Positions 40,120-49,631 are shown, numbered from the stretch's first letter. The stretch is 64,000 nucleotides of DNA from JACDQM01 sp044373315 (GCF_044373315.1 NZ_JBILQK010000008.1:1-64000), one strand, 5' to 3'. Numbers and translations: made by a program. Notes: generated from the letters alone by a model not told the origin.

Positions 40120-40137
40120 CGTCAAAGCTTCTTCCTG

Positions 40138-41322
40138 ATGAGCCTGCCTCCCCTCAAGCCCTTCGCGCACGCCCACGCGACCCATCCCGACGCGCATATG
40201 GCGTTGGCGCTGGCGGCCGCACAGATCGATGCCCAGCGCGCGCAGACTGGTCTGCAACCCAGCCTGGGCTGGATCTACCTGACCGAGGCATTCTGCGGCG
40301 CGGCCGAGGGCCTGCTGGCCGAGTTGCGCCAGCGCTGGCCGGGCGTGGCCTGGCTGGGCGCCAGCGGCCCCGGCATCTGTGCCGGGGGCACAGAGTACTT
40401 TGATGAGCCTGCCCTGGCGCTGATGCTGGCCGAGCTGCCGCACGAGCAGTTCCAGCTGTTCTCGGGTCTGCAGCCGCTGGGCGACTGGCAGCCCGAGCTG
40501 CTGCAGGTGCATGCCGATCCGCGCACACCCGACCTGCAGGAGCTGATTGCCGAACTGGCCGCGCACAGCCGCAGCGGCTATGCCTTTGGCGGCCTGGCCG
40601 CCGGCCGCGGCGACGCGCTGCAGATTGCTGATGGCGTGTGGCGTGGCGGCCTGTCGGGCGCGGGCTTCGGCGCCGGGCTGCAGCTGGTCTCGCGCGTCAG
40701 CCAGGGCTGCCAGGCACTGGGGCCGGAGCGCCGCATCGACGCCTGCGATAGCGGCCTGGTCACCGTGCTGGACGGCCAGCCGGCGCTGGACTGCCTGCTG
40801 CAAGACCTGGCCCTGCCGGTCACCACCGCCGGCGCCGGCCTGCGCGACGCCTTGCCGCGCATGCGCCGCACCTTGGCCGGCATCAGCCGTGACGATGATC
40901 AACAGGACAGACGGCATGTCCGCGGCGCTGGCGCCTACGGCCCGCAGGTGCGGGTGCGGCATCTGGTGGGCATCGATCCGGCAAAGCGTGGCGTGGTGGT
41001 GGCCGAGCCCTTGCAGCCGGGCCAGCGCCTGAGCTTCTGCGAACGCAGCCCAGAGGCCGCGCGGCGCGATCTGCTGCGCATCTGCACCGAGCTGCGCGCG
41101 CTGGCGGAAGATCGCGAAGGCGGCCCGGCCCGCATCGCCGGTGCGATCTACATCAGCTGCAGCGGCCGCGGCGGCCCGCATTTCGGCGCACCCAATGCCG
41201 AGGCCCAATGGGTGCAGCATGCGCTGGGCGATGTGCCGATGGTGGGCTTCTTCGCGGGCGGCGAGATCGCGCACGCCAGCCTGCATGGCTACACCGGCGT
41301 GCTGAGCGTGTTTCTTTCCTGA
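40138..41322 (+). CDS. FIST-domain sensor-like protein
   Basis: A 394-residue cytoplasmic protein with a FIST N domain (about 25-200, with GWIYLTEAFCGAAEGLLAEL and YAFGGLAAGRGD) and a FIST C domain ending with AIYISCSGRGGPHFGAPNAEAQ and VPMVGFFAGGEIAHA. FIST domains are thought to bind small ligands such as amino acids and are often linked to signalling. No kinase or methyl-accepting domain is fused here. The ligand is unknown. Confidence 0.87.
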   Translation: MSLPPLKPFAHAHATHPDAHMALALAAAQIDAQRAQTGLQPSLGWIYLTEAFCGAAEGLLAELRQRWPGVAWLGASGPGICAGGTEYFDEPALALMLAELPHEQFQLFSGLQPLGDWQPELLQVHADPRTPDLQELIAELAAHSRSGYAFGGLAAGRGDALQIADGVWRGGLSGAGFGAGLQLVSRVSQGCQALGPERRIDACDSGLVTVLDGQPALDCLLQDLALPVTTAGAGLRDALPRMRRTLAGISRDDDQQDRRHVRGAGAYGPQVRVRHLVGIDPAKRGVVVAEPLQPGQRLSFCERSPEAARRDLLRICTELRALAEDREGGPARIAGAIYISCSGRGGPHFGAPNAEAQWVQHALGDVPMVGFFAGGEIAHASLHGYTGVLSVFLS

Positions 41323-41348
41323 CCGCAGGCCGTCTGGATCAAACAGCC

Positions 41349-42224
41349 TCAGGGCTTCTCGCGCGTCAGGTCGAGGTCGTACTGGCGGTAGTCGAAGTCC
41401 ATGCCCTTCGGCGGTGGCGCCTCCAGATGAAAGACCCGCCGTTTGCCGAGATCGACATAGGGCAGCGAGGGGCGCAGATAGTCGCGGAACTGGCTCAGCA
41501 GCGAGCCGTCGCGGTAGGCCATCAGCAAGCCCTTCTCGATGCGCTGCGCCACGGCCCGGTCCTTGTGATTCATGTGGAAGAACTGCGGCAGGTCGTAAAC
41601 CAGCGCGATGCTGCGGTCCAGCAGCAAGTCGGGCTGATCGGCGCGCGCCAGGGCCTCGTGGCGCACTTCCAGCACGCTGCGGCAGAACAGGTCGACTCGG
41701 CCCTTGGCCACCATAGCGAACAGATTCTCGTAGGCACTGACCTCGGTGACCTGGAAGCCATTGGCGCGCAGCACCGCCACATCGCCCCAGCCTGTGCCCT
41801 GGCCAATGCTGAAGCGGCGCAGCTGCTCGATCGTCCTGACCCCCTCCACCGCCTGCTGGGCCTGCGGCGAGACGAAGCACACCCGATAGCCCACGGCGCC
41901 AAGCAGGATGGGAAATCTGACCGGCACCAGACCGCCCGTCTGCCGCCCTTCCTCGTAGCCGGCCATCACCACGAAGTTCGGGTACTGGCGCCGCGCCGCC
42001 GTGAGCAGCGCACGCTGCTTGTTCATGCGATCCGAGAGCTTCAGCGTGTAGGGTCCGTGGCTGTCGATCGTCTTGTCCAGCGCCAGGCGCAGGGCTTTCT
42101 CGATGTAGATCGAGCGCTGGTCATTGGTCGTCTCCGGCGCACGCAGCGTCAGGACCGTCTCGGCCGCCTGCACGGCCTGCATGAGCCCGCCAACAGCAAG
42201 TAGACAGATCAGTTGCTTGAACAC
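41349..42224 (-). CDS. Periplasmic solute-binding-like protein
   Basis: A 291-residue protein with a signal peptide (MFKQLICLLAVGGLMQAVQA, from a GTG start). Its fold pattern suggests the family 3 solute-binding superfamily: ALRLALDKT, VGYRVCFVSPQAQQAVEGVRTIEQL, then a second lobe with YENLFAMVAKGRVDLFCRS. No transporter genes are adjacent, so it may be an orphan sensor-type binding protein. Poor ribosome site; the start is uncertain. Confidence 0.7.
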   Translation of the reverse strand: MFKQLICLLAVGGLMQAVQAAETVLTLRAPETTNDQRSIYIEKALRLALDKTIDSHGPYTLKLSDRMNKQRALLTAARRQYPNFVVMAGYEEGRQTGGLVPVRFPILLGAVGYRVCFVSPQAQQAVEGVRTIEQLRRFSIGQGTGWGDVAVLRANGFQVTEVSAYENLFAMVAKGRVDLFCRSVLEVRHEALARADQPDLLLDRSIALVYDLPQFFHMNHKDRAVAQRIEKGLLMAYRDGSLLSQFRDYLRPSLPYVDLGKRRVFHLEAPPPKGMDFDYRQYDLDLTREKP

Positions 42225-42297
42225 GGTGTCGAGCGGCTGGGATGCGTGAAGGGCCTCGATTAAACCATCGCCGGCATGGCGCGCAGCCGGCAGGCTG

Positions 42298-43209
42298 TCA
42301 GGCGCGCGGGCCTATCCGCGACAGCAAGCCCTGGTTGATCAGCAGGCCCAGCAGCACCGCCGCCGTGCCCAGCCACTGCAGCGGCAACGGTTGCTCTCCG
42401 AACACCGCAGCCGCCGCCCACAGGCCCACCACCGGCACCAGCAGCGACCAGGGCACGATGCGGCCCGGGCTGTGGCGCTGCAGCAGCCTTGTCCAAAGGC
42501 TGTAGGCCAGCAGCGTGGCCAGCAGCGCGAGATACAGCACGGCGCCGACGCCGCGCGCGCTCAGGCCTGCCAGCTGCTGCAGCAGCGCCGCCGGGCCGTC
42601 CTGCCAGGCCGCCAGCGCGAAGAAGGGCACGATGGGCACCAGGCTGCTCCAGACGATGAAGCCCAGCGGGTCATAACTACCATGCTTGGCGGCTGCGATG
42701 CGGCTGACCAGATTGGACACCGCCCACATCAGCGCCGCCCCCAGCGTCAGCACGAAGCCGATCAGCGTCATCTGGCCCGGCCCCTGGCCATGCGCGCTGG
42801 CAATCGCTACCAGCCCGCCCAGCGCCACCGCTAGGCCCAGCCACTGGCGCGGCAGCGCGCGCTCGCCCAGCAGCGGCGCGGCCAGCAGCAAGGTGAAGAA
42901 GGCCTGCGTCTGCATCACGACCGAGGCCATGCCAGCCGTCATGCCCAGCTGCAGCGCGGTGAACAACAGGCCGAACTGGCCCACGCCCTGGGCCAGGCCG
43001 TAGCCGATCAGATAACGCGGCGGCAGCTTTGGCAGCGGCACGAACAGCAGGAGCGACAGCGCCGCCACGCTGAAGCGTAGCGCGCCCAGCAGCATCGGCG
43101 ACAGGCCTTGCAGGCCAAGCTTCATGACGACGAAGTTCAGGCCCCAGATCAGCACCACGGCCAGCACGCGGGCCACATCGCCCGCGGACATCGGTGTGAT
43201 CGCACTCAC
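42298..43209 (-). CDS. EamA-family transporter (DMT superfamily)
   Basis: A 303-residue inner-membrane protein with ten predicted helices in two EamA repeats, e.g. LIWGLNFVVMKLGLQGLSP in the first and FVLTLGAALMWAVSNLVSR in the second. It probably exports a small metabolite. GTG 43209 overlaps the epimerase stop (GTGA); an internal ATG at 43191 is possible. It is the last gene of the SDR-FMO-symporter-epimerase-EamA unit. Confidence 0.87.
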   Translation of the reverse strand: MSAITPMSAGDVARVLAVVLIWGLNFVVMKLGLQGLSPMLLGALRFSVAALSLLLFVPLPKLPPRYLIGYGLAQGVGQFGLLFTALQLGMTAGMASVVMQTQAFFTLLLAAPLLGERALPRQWLGLAVALGGLVAIASAHGQGPGQMTLIGFVLTLGAALMWAVSNLVSRIAAAKHGSYDPLGFIVWSSLVPIVPFFALAAWQDGPAALLQQLAGLSARGVGAVLYLALLATLLAYSLWTRLLQRHSPGRIVPWSLLVPVVGLWAAAAVFGEQPLPLQWLGTAAVLLGLLINQGLLSRIGPRA

Positions 43210-44180
43210 AGCGGCCGGCCCTGCTGGCGGCGCGCGGCGATTAAGGCCAGCAATGCCTCGCGGCTGCTCTTGCGCGGCACATAGCCCAGCACTTCCTTCA
43301 GCCGCGTATTGGCTAGCACCGGCCGGTAGCGCAGAAAGTCCAGCTGCTCGGGGCCGTAGCGCGACACGCCCAGCCGCGAGCCCAGCCATAGCGCAGCGCG
43401 CAGCAGGCCGGGCGAAAAGCTGCGCGTGCGCTTGCCCAAAGCAGCGGCGATCTCGTGGATGCTCAGCGCACCGTCGCCGGCCACGTTGAAGCAGCCGGCC
43501 CTGCCGGTCTCGATCGCATGCAGGAAAGCACCGACCACGTCCTCGTCCCAGATGAAGACAAAAGGGCTGTCGCTGCCGCGGATCGCGATCAGGCGCGGCT
43601 TCTCGAACAGCGCGGTGATCTGGTTGTCCACCCGCTCGCCCAGGATGGTGCCGATGCGCAGCACCGTCTGCTTGAGCTGCGGGTGATGGTGGCGGTACTG
43701 CGCCAGCATCTCCTCGACCAGGCGCTTGTGGTGCGCATAGGCGAACACCTCATTGCCACGCAGCGCATCGTGCTCATCCAGCCAGACCGGGTTGTCGGCG
43801 TGATAACCATAGGCGGCGCCGCTGGAGCTGACCAGCAGCTGCTTCACGCCGCTGGCGATGCAGGCCTCCAGCACATGGCGCGTGCCGTCCACATCGACCG
43901 CGTATTCGAAGGCACGGTTCGAGTCGCGCCCCGGTGTGACGATTGAGGCCAGGTGCACCACGATGTCCAAGCGGTGGCGCGCCATGCTCGCGCTGACGCC
44001 CGCGGCATCGCGCACGTCCTGCTGCTCGTAGACCACGCCGGCAATGCGGCGCTCACCCGGCACCTCGCGCACGTCCTGCACGACGAGCTGATGCCCACGC
44101 GCAGCCAGCGCCGCCACCAGGCTGCGGCCGAGGAAACCGTCGCCGCCGGTGACGAGGATGCACTGCGTCCCTGCACTCAT
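43206..44180 (-). CDS. NAD-dependent epimerase/dehydratase-family protein
   Basis: A 324-residue extended SDR with Rossmann motif VTGGDGFLGRSLVAAL near residue 8 and active-site Ser in LLVSSSGAAYGYH. The expected YxxxK is seen as YAHHKRLVEE. It could act on nucleotide sugars, but context with a flavin monooxygenase suggests other alcohol or ketone substrates. The ATG overlaps the stop of the upstream symporter gene (ATGA). Confidence 0.82.
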   Translation of the reverse strand: MSAGTQCILVTGGDGFLGRSLVAALAARGHQLVVQDVREVPGERRIAGVVYEQQDVRDAAGVSASMARHRLDIVVHLASIVTPGRDSNRAFEYAVDVDGTRHVLEACIASGVKQLLVSSSGAAYGYHADNPVWLDEHDALRGNEVFAYAHHKRLVEEMLAQYRHHHPQLKQTVLRIGTILGERVDNQITALFEKPRLIAIRGSDSPFVFIWDEDVVGAFLHAIETGRAGCFNVAGDGALSIHEIAAALGKRTRSFSPGLLRAALWLGSRLGVSRYGPEQLDFLRYRPVLANTRLKEVLGYVPRKSSREALLALIAARRQQGRPL

Positions 44181-45091
44181 TGTGGCCGCCCTTCGGCCGG
44201 CTTGCGGCCCCACCAGCTGGCCAGCGCCAGGCCGGCGATGATGTCCCAGAAGCCCCAGACGCCGGCCACTACCGCCATGCCGCCCAGGCCGCCGAAGAAA
44301 CCGAAGATCAGCACCAGGCCTAGGCCCGCATTGCGGATGCCCACCTCGATGGAGACGGCGCGACGCTCGTACTCCTTCAGCCCGGTCAGCGAGGCGCAGG
44401 CATAGCCGATGCCGAAGGCCAGCGCGTCGTGCAGCACCACGGCCAGGATCACCAGACCCACATAGTCGAGGAAGTAGCGCCAGTTGCCGGCCACCGCAGC
44501 CAGGATGAACAGCACCAGGCAGGCGAAGCTGGCGATGCGCGCCGGCTTCTTGATGCGCTCGGTCAGCGCGGGCAGGCGGTTGGCGAAGGCGATGCCCAGC
44601 ACGAAGGGCAGTCCGATGATGGCGATGATGTGGCCACCCATCTCCAGCGGGTCCAGCGCGATCGAGCGCAGCAGCGGCGCGGCCGTGGGATGCAGGCCGC
44701 CCCAGAAGGCCACGTTGAGCGGCATTAGCACGATGGCCAGCGCATTCGAGATCGCCGTCATCGACACCGATAGCGCCACATTGCCGCCGGCGCGGTGCGT
44801 CAGGATGTTGGAGATATTGCCCGGCGGGCAGCAGGCCACCAGGATCATGCCCAGCGCGATACTGGGACCGGGCTTGAGCAGCAGCGTCAGCACAAAGGTG
44901 GCCGCCGGCAGCACGATGAATTGCGCGGCGATGCCCACCGCCATCGCAAACGGCATGCGCAGCACGCGCTTGAAGTCCTCAGCCTTGGTGTCCAGCGCGA
45001 TGCCGAACATCAGAAAGCCAAGCACCACATTGAGCAGAACCAGCGAGGCGGGGTTGAAGTTGAGGCGGACCTCGTCGACGGGCAGCATCAT
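44177..45091 (-). CDS. Bile acid:sodium symporter-family transporter
   Basis: A 304-residue inner-membrane protein with nine to ten helices. BASS-family signatures include GIALDTKAEDFKRVLRMP and MILVACCPPGNISNILTHRAGGNVALSVSMTAISN, which form the sodium-binding crossover. It may import or export an organic acid or steroid-like compound. It starts 13 bases after the monooxygenase stop and belongs to the same operon. Confidence 0.88.
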   Translation of the reverse strand: MMLPVDEVRLNFNPASLVLLNVVLGFLMFGIALDTKAEDFKRVLRMPFAMAVGIAAQFIVLPAATFVLTLLLKPGPSIALGMILVACCPPGNISNILTHRAGGNVALSVSMTAISNALAIVLMPLNVAFWGGLHPTAAPLLRSIALDPLEMGGHIIAIIGLPFVLGIAFANRLPALTERIKKPARIASFACLVLFILAAVAGNWRYFLDYVGLVILAVVLHDALAFGIGYACASLTGLKEYERRAVSIEVGIRNAGLGLVLIFGFFGGLGGMAVVAGVWGFWDIIAGLALASWWGRKPAEGRPQ

Positions 45092-45104
45092 GGCGGTGGT
45101 TTCC

Positions 45105-46421
45105 TCAGGCGAGTTCAGCGCTGGCGGCGCGCACGGCGGCGCGGTAAGTGTCTTTGTGGACGTAATAGGCCATGCGTTCCAGCTTCAGGTACTTGAAGCC
45201 TCCAGTCAGGTCAGGCGCCGGGCCGGCCTTCCTGGCGGCGAATTGCGCACCCTTGTCGGAGCCACTGGCCTTAAAGGCGCGGGCAATCAGCTCGGCCTGC
45301 TCATAGCGCCCCTGCCAGCCGATGCCGCTGGCTTCGATCATGCCCATCACGGCTAGGTTGTCGAAGCGCGGCGCGAAGATGTTCAGGTAGAGCTGCGGCG
45401 CCATACCCTGCCAGTTCAGCAGCTCGCGCGCGATGAAGGGGTAGTGCAGCTTGTAGCCGGTGGCGGCCAGCACCAGGTCGTAGTCGTCCTGGCTGCCGTC
45501 CTTGAAGTAGACCGTCTTGCCCTCGAAGCGCGCGATGTCGGCCTTGACACCGATATCGCCGTGGCCCAGGTGATGCAGGATCAGCGAGTTCACCACCGGG
45601 TGCGACTCGTACATCTTGTAGTCGGGCCTTGGGAAGCCGAAGCGCACCGGATCACCGGTGAACCACTGCAGGATCACGCTGTCGATCTTCTGCTTCAGCC
45701 ACGGCGGCAGCTTCAGGCCGCCCACCGTGTCGGCCGGCTTGCCGAACACATACTTGGGCACGAAGTAGTAGCCGCGGCGCACTGAGATGTCTACCTTGCG
45801 AGCGCGGTGAACCGCATCCACCGCGATATCGCAGCCCGAGTTTCCGGCGCCGACAACGAGCACGCGCTTGTCCTCGAACAACGCTGCGCTCTTGTAGGCG
45901 CTGGTGTGCAGCAGCTCGCCCTCGAAGCGACCTTCGAAGCGCGGCATGTTCGGCTCGGCCAGCGTGCCGTTGGCGATGATCACGCCCTTGAACAAGGCTT
46001 CACGCGCTTCGCCGCCGCCTCCCTCGCTCCAGCGCACGCGCCAGAGCGGCGCGGCGCCTTCGCCCACCGGCTCGACCTGCAGCACGCGCGTATTGAAGCG
46101 GTAATGCGCGCGCAGGCCGAAGCGGTCGGCAAAGGCGGCAAAGTAGCCACAGAGCTCGCGGTGGCTGGGGTAGTCGGCCACGCTGTCCGCCATCGGGAAC
46201 TCGGCGAACTCGGTCATGCGCTTGCTGGAGATCAGGTGCGCCGATTCATAGACCGTGCTGCGCGGGTTGGCGATATTCCAAAGCCCGCCCACATCCGAGT
46301 AGGTCTCGAAGCCGGTGAAGGGCAGGCCCAGTTTCTGCAGATTGCGCGCCGCGGCCAGGCCGGAAGGGCCGGCGCCGATCACGGCATAGCGGTCGCGGGT
46401 GTCGTGGGTGCTGTTGAACAT
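45105..46421 (-). CDS. Flavin-containing monooxygenase
   Basis: A 438-residue class B flavoprotein monooxygenase. The FAD motif is VIGAGPSGLAAARNL at residue 14, the second, NADPH-binding Rossmann motif VVGAGNSGCDIA near 195, and the FMO fingerprint FEGELLHTSAYK lies between. It uses NADPH and oxygen to oxidise a soft nucleophile or to insert oxygen into a ketone. Its neighbours (SDR and transporters) suggest a small catabolic or detoxifying pathway. Confidence 0.88.
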   Translation of the reverse strand: MFNSTHDTRDRYAVIGAGPSGLAAARNLQKLGLPFTGFETYSDVGGLWNIANPRSTVYESAHLISSKRMTEFAEFPMADSVADYPSHRELCGYFAAFADRFGLRAHYRFNTRVLQVEPVGEGAAPLWRVRWSEGGGGEAREALFKGVIIANGTLAEPNMPRFEGRFEGELLHTSAYKSAALFEDKRVLVVGAGNSGCDIAVDAVHRARKVDISVRRGYYFVPKYVFGKPADTVGGLKLPPWLKQKIDSVILQWFTGDPVRFGFPRPDYKMYESHPVVNSLILHHLGHGDIGVKADIARFEGKTVYFKDGSQDDYDLVLAATGYKLHYPFIARELLNWQGMAPQLYLNIFAPRFDNLAVMGMIEASGIGWQGRYEQAELIARAFKASGSDKGAQFAARKAGPAPDLTGGFKYLKLERMAYYVHKDTYRAAVRAASAELA

Positions 46422-46432
46422 GGTGGCTGGGG

Positions 46433-47260
46433 TCAGGTCTTGCGATTGTTCTGGAGGGACTGGGCATCGAGCCCCGGGATGGCGGTGCTGCCGGCTTCAC
46501 CGACGCGCGGCTTGCGCGGCTGGCCAAGCAGGATGCGGTCGTGCCAGGCCGCAGGCAGCAGGCCCAGCGCACGCGCGAGCCAGGCCATGCGGCGCGGCAG
46601 CACGATCAGCTCGGCGCCGCGCGCTGCGCGCGCCAGCAGCTGGCGCGCGGCCTCGTCGGGCTCCATCAGGCCCGGCATCTTGAAGCGGTTGCCGGCGGTC
46701 AGTGGCGTGCGCAGATAGCCCGGGCAGACGGTGGCCACCTGCAAGCCGCTGCCGCGCAGTTCGGCGCGCAGGCTCTGCAGATAAGCAATCACGCCGGCCT
46801 TGCTGGCGCAGTAGGCGCCGTTGCCGGGCAGGCCGCGCCAGCCCGCCAGACTGGCCACGGCGACCAGGCGACCACGGCCGGCTGACTTCATTGCACCCAA
46901 AAAGGGCTGGAAGGTCGTGGCCACGCCGAGCAGATTGATCTCCAGCATCCTGCGCATCACCGCCAGGTCTTCGGCCACGGCGGTGTCGAAGCCGCCGGCC
47001 ACGCCGGCATTGGCGATCACCAGATCCGGCGTACCGTGACGCAGCAGCCAATCGGCGGCCACGGCCTGCATCGCCGCGGCGTCGCTGACATCCAGCGTGT
47101 AGATGGCCGTGCGCTCAGGCGCCAGTGCCTGCAGCGCTTCCAGGCGCGCTCGGTCCAGGCCCAGCAACGCAACCCGGGCGCCCTGCGCCAGCAGCTGTCG
47201 CGCCAGCGCCTGGCCCAGGCCGCCGCAGGCGCCCGTGATGACGGCATTGCTGAACTGCAT
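46433..47260 (-). CDS. Short-chain dehydrogenase/reductase
   Basis: A 275-residue classical SDR: TGACGGLGQALARQL at residue 9, NAG in LVIANAGVAGG, catalytic Ser in AVASLAGWRG and YCASKAG (YxxxK). NAD(P)-dependent oxidation or reduction of an alcohol or ketone is expected. It is the first gene of a five-gene operon running to 42298 and diverges from an IclR regulator. Confidence 0.88.
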   Translation of the reverse strand: MQFSNAVITGACGGLGQALARQLLAQGARVALLGLDRARLEALQALAPERTAIYTLDVSDAAAMQAVAADWLLRHGTPDLVIANAGVAGGFDTAVAEDLAVMRRMLEINLLGVATTFQPFLGAMKSAGRGRLVAVASLAGWRGLPGNGAYCASKAGVIAYLQSLRAELRGSGLQVATVCPGYLRTPLTAGNRFKMPGLMEPDEAARQLLARAARGAELIVLPRRMAWLARALGLLPAAWHDRILLGQPRKPRVGEAGSTAIPGLDAQSLQNNRKT

Positions 47261-47372
47261 CGGGCTTGTCTCCTCGGGAAGCTCGGCGGGTTTGCTTGTA
47301 CGTACGCACCTCTGGATGCGTCGATGTTTGCGTGCAGCTTAGCCAGCGCCGACAATCGTCTTGTTTTCTTTT

Positions 47373-47396
47373 ACGAATTCGTCTCGTTTTTCGAGA
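47373..47396. promoter_or_regulatory. Two adjacent palindromes upstream of the IclR gene
   Basis: ACGAATTCGT (47373-47382) is a perfect 10-base palindrome. It runs into TCTCG-TTTTT-CGAGA (47382-47396), with perfect 5-base arms. Both lie in an AT-rich stretch ending 6 bases before the IclR start codon at 47403. They are plausible autoregulatory operators. A third palindrome, GTACGTAC at 47298-47305, lies nearer the divergent SDR gene. Confidence 0.45.
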
Positions 47397-47402
47397 TTTC
47401 AG

Positions 47403-48170
47403 ATGTCGAACGATGCCTCCCCCGGCCTGCGCCTGATCGAGCTGCTGGAACTGCTGGCCACCCAGGGCCGACCGCAAAGCCTGGCCGAGCTGCAGGCGCT
47501 GGGTCCCTGGCCCAAGCCGACCCTGCACCGCATGCTGCTGCAGCTGGAGAGCGGCGGCCTGCTGCAGCGCGAGCCCGATGGCCGCCGCTATGCGCTGGCC
47601 GGCCGCAGCCTGCGCCTGGCCGAAAGCTTGCTCGCCGCCAGCGCGCAGCAGGGTGTGCGCCATGCGGTGCTGAAGGCCCTGGTGGCCGATATCGGCGAGA
47701 GCTGCAATCTCACCGCGCTGTCGGGCGCCGAGGTGATCTATCTGGACCGCGTGGAGACCGCCTTTCCGCTGCGCCTGGAACTGAAGCCCGGCACGCGCGT
47801 GCCGCTGCACTGCTCTGCAAGCGGCAAGTTGTTCCTGGCCTTCGCGCCGACCCGGCAGCGCCGCCAGCTGCTGGATGGCCTGCAGCTGACGCAGCACACC
47901 GCCAGCACGCTGCCAGACCGCCGCACGCTGGATGCCGAGCTGGAGCGCATCCGCCGTGAGGGCTACGCGGTGGACGATCAGGAGTTCGTCGAAGGGCTCA
48001 ACTGCGTCGCGGTGCCGGTGCGCGAGGCCGGCGCCGATGAGAGCGCGCCGGTGCGCTGCGCGGTGGCGCTGCAGGCCCCTGCCGCGCGGCTGCCGCTGAG
48101 CCAGGCTGTCGCCCTGCTGCCGCGCCTTCGCGAAGCCGCCGCCGCGCTGGGCCGGAGCCTCTCGATGTGA
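47403..48170 (+). CDS. IclR-family transcriptional regulator
   Basis: A 255-residue regulator. The N-terminal winged helix (LRLIELLELLATQGRPQSLAELQAL, then KPTLHRMLLQLESGGLL) is followed by an effector domain with CNLTALSGAEVIYLDRVE and PLHCSASGKLFLAF, both typical of IclR. ATG 47403 is preferred; the frame opens 14 codons earlier over the palindromes. It probably controls the divergent SDR-FMO operon. Confidence 0.88.
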   Translation: MSNDASPGLRLIELLELLATQGRPQSLAELQALGPWPKPTLHRMLLQLESGGLLQREPDGRRYALAGRSLRLAESLLAASAQQGVRHAVLKALVADIGESCNLTALSGAEVIYLDRVETAFPLRLELKPGTRVPLHCSASGKLFLAFAPTRQRRQLLDGLQLTQHTASTLPDRRTLDAELERIRREGYAVDDQEFVEGLNCVAVPVREAGADESAPVRCAVALQAPAARLPLSQAVALLPRLREAAAALGRSLSM

Positions 48171-48228
48171 AGCGTCAAGGCCTTGTGTCGTGAAGAGCAG
48201 CGCCTGGAGATAGGCGAGAGGCAGCCGA

Positions 48229-49611
48229 TCAGCGATCCCGGTCCTTGCCATGGCCTGGAGCCGTTTCAGCCAGCAGGCCCAGTCGGGCCGGGGTCGTCTG
48301 CTGCAGAAAGCGCCACACCAGCAGCACCGCCGCCAGGCCCAGCGCAATGATGAAGCCGGTCCAGACCCCCGCCGGCCCCATCCCCAGCGACTGCGCCAGC
48401 ACCCAGCCCAGCGGCAGCCCCAGCGCCCAATAGGCCAGCAGCGACAGCCAGGCCGGGAAGCCGGTGTCCGAAAGTCCGCGCAGCGCACCCGTCATGGTGG
48501 ACTGCACCCCGTCCATCACCTGGCTGAAGGCAAAGACGAAGAACAGCGCCGCAGCCACGGTGACGACCTCCGGCTCGTCTGTGATCCATCCGGCGATCGT
48601 GCGCCCGTACAGGCCCAGGACGGCCGCCGACGCTGCCAACCACGCCGTCGCCAGCAGCAACGCAGCCCAGGCGATCGGCCGCAGCGCCGCGTCGTTGCCC
48701 GCGCCGCGCTCCTGCGCCACCCGGATCGCCACCGCCCCGGCAACCCCCAGCGGCACCATGTAGAGCAGCCCCCCCACCGACATCGCCACCTGATTGCCGG
48801 CCAAGGCGAGCGCGCCGAAGGACCCGATCATCAGCGTCGCCACCGCCATGGCACCGGTCTCGGCCACGTACATCAAGCCCAGCGGCGCCCCTTCGCGGGC
48901 CACCGAGGCGATCACCGTACCGCTCAAGGCGGCTCGCAGACGCAGCCGCCGCATCGACCGCGCCCGCACCCAGAACACCCAGGCCGCCGCCAGCGCCAGG
49001 CTTTCGGCGGCCAGCGAAGCGATGCCAGCACCTGTCAGGCCCAGCATCGGCAGGGGCCCGACGCCCCAGATCAGCGCGTAATTCAGCGGGATGTTGACCC
49101 CGACCGCCAGAAAGGCAAAGCCGGTGCCGACCCAGGGCCTGTCCACCGCCTCGAAGGTGGCCTTGAAAACCATCAGCATCGAGAACGGCAGCATCAGGAC
49201 TGCGATCGACACCCAGTAGGGGAACATGATCGCCAGGACCTCGGGCGGCTGGCCCAGCAGCGGCAGCAGCGGCCAGGCCGCCAGCATCGCCACCATGCCC
49301 AGCGCGCCGACGATGGCGCCCAGCACCAGGCCGTTGCGCAGCAGCGCCGGGATCTGCCGCCCCTGCCGGGCGCCATGGGCCGCGCCTACCCGCACCGCCA
49401 TCGCCGACAAGAGCCCATAGATCGCCGCGAACAGGATGATCGCCACGGCATTGGTGATGCCGACTGCGGCCAGCGGCAAGGGCCCCAGAGGCGCCAGCAT
49501 CACCGAGTCGGTGACGCCCAGCAGCGTCGACGCGCCCAGGCCCGCCACGATGGGCACGGCCAGGGCCAGGATCGCGGGGACCTCGCGGCGGATGGTGGAC
49601 AGGACAGACAT
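48229..49611 (-). CDS. MATE-family efflux transporter
   Basis: A 460-residue inner-membrane protein with twelve predicted helices in two six-helix halves. PIVAGLGASTLLGVTDSVMLAPLG opens the first, and VAREGAPLGLMYVAETGAMAVATLM the second. It exports cationic compounds using a sodium or proton gradient (NorM-like). It diverges from a TetR gene with two operator-like palindromes between, so it is likely induced by its own substrates. Confidence 0.92.
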   Translation of the reverse strand: MSVLSTIRREVPAILALAVPIVAGLGASTLLGVTDSVMLAPLGPLPLAAVGITNAVAIILFAAIYGLLSAMAVRVGAAHGARQGRQIPALLRNGLVLGAIVGALGMVAMLAAWPLLPLLGQPPEVLAIMFPYWVSIAVLMLPFSMLMVFKATFEAVDRPWVGTGFAFLAVGVNIPLNYALIWGVGPLPMLGLTGAGIASLAAESLALAAAWVFWVRARSMRRLRLRAALSGTVIASVAREGAPLGLMYVAETGAMAVATLMIGSFGALALAGNQVAMSVGGLLYMVPLGVAGAVAIRVAQERGAGNDAALRPIAWAALLLATAWLAASAAVLGLYGRTIAGWITDEPEVVTVAAALFFVFAFSQVMDGVQSTMTGALRGLSDTGFPAWLSLLAYWALGLPLGWVLAQSLGMGPAGVWTGFIIALGLAAVLLVWRFLQQTTPARLGLLAETAPGHGKDRDR

Positions 49612-49631
49612 CTTGCGCTCTCAGACAGGAT

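Noticed and set aside
38581..41880. Open frame of 1099 residues on the - strand across the VOC, retropepsin, PhaM and FIST genes
   Set aside because: Low-complexity Ala/Arg/Gln translation without motifs over four well-supported genes; an antisense artefact of GC-rich codons.
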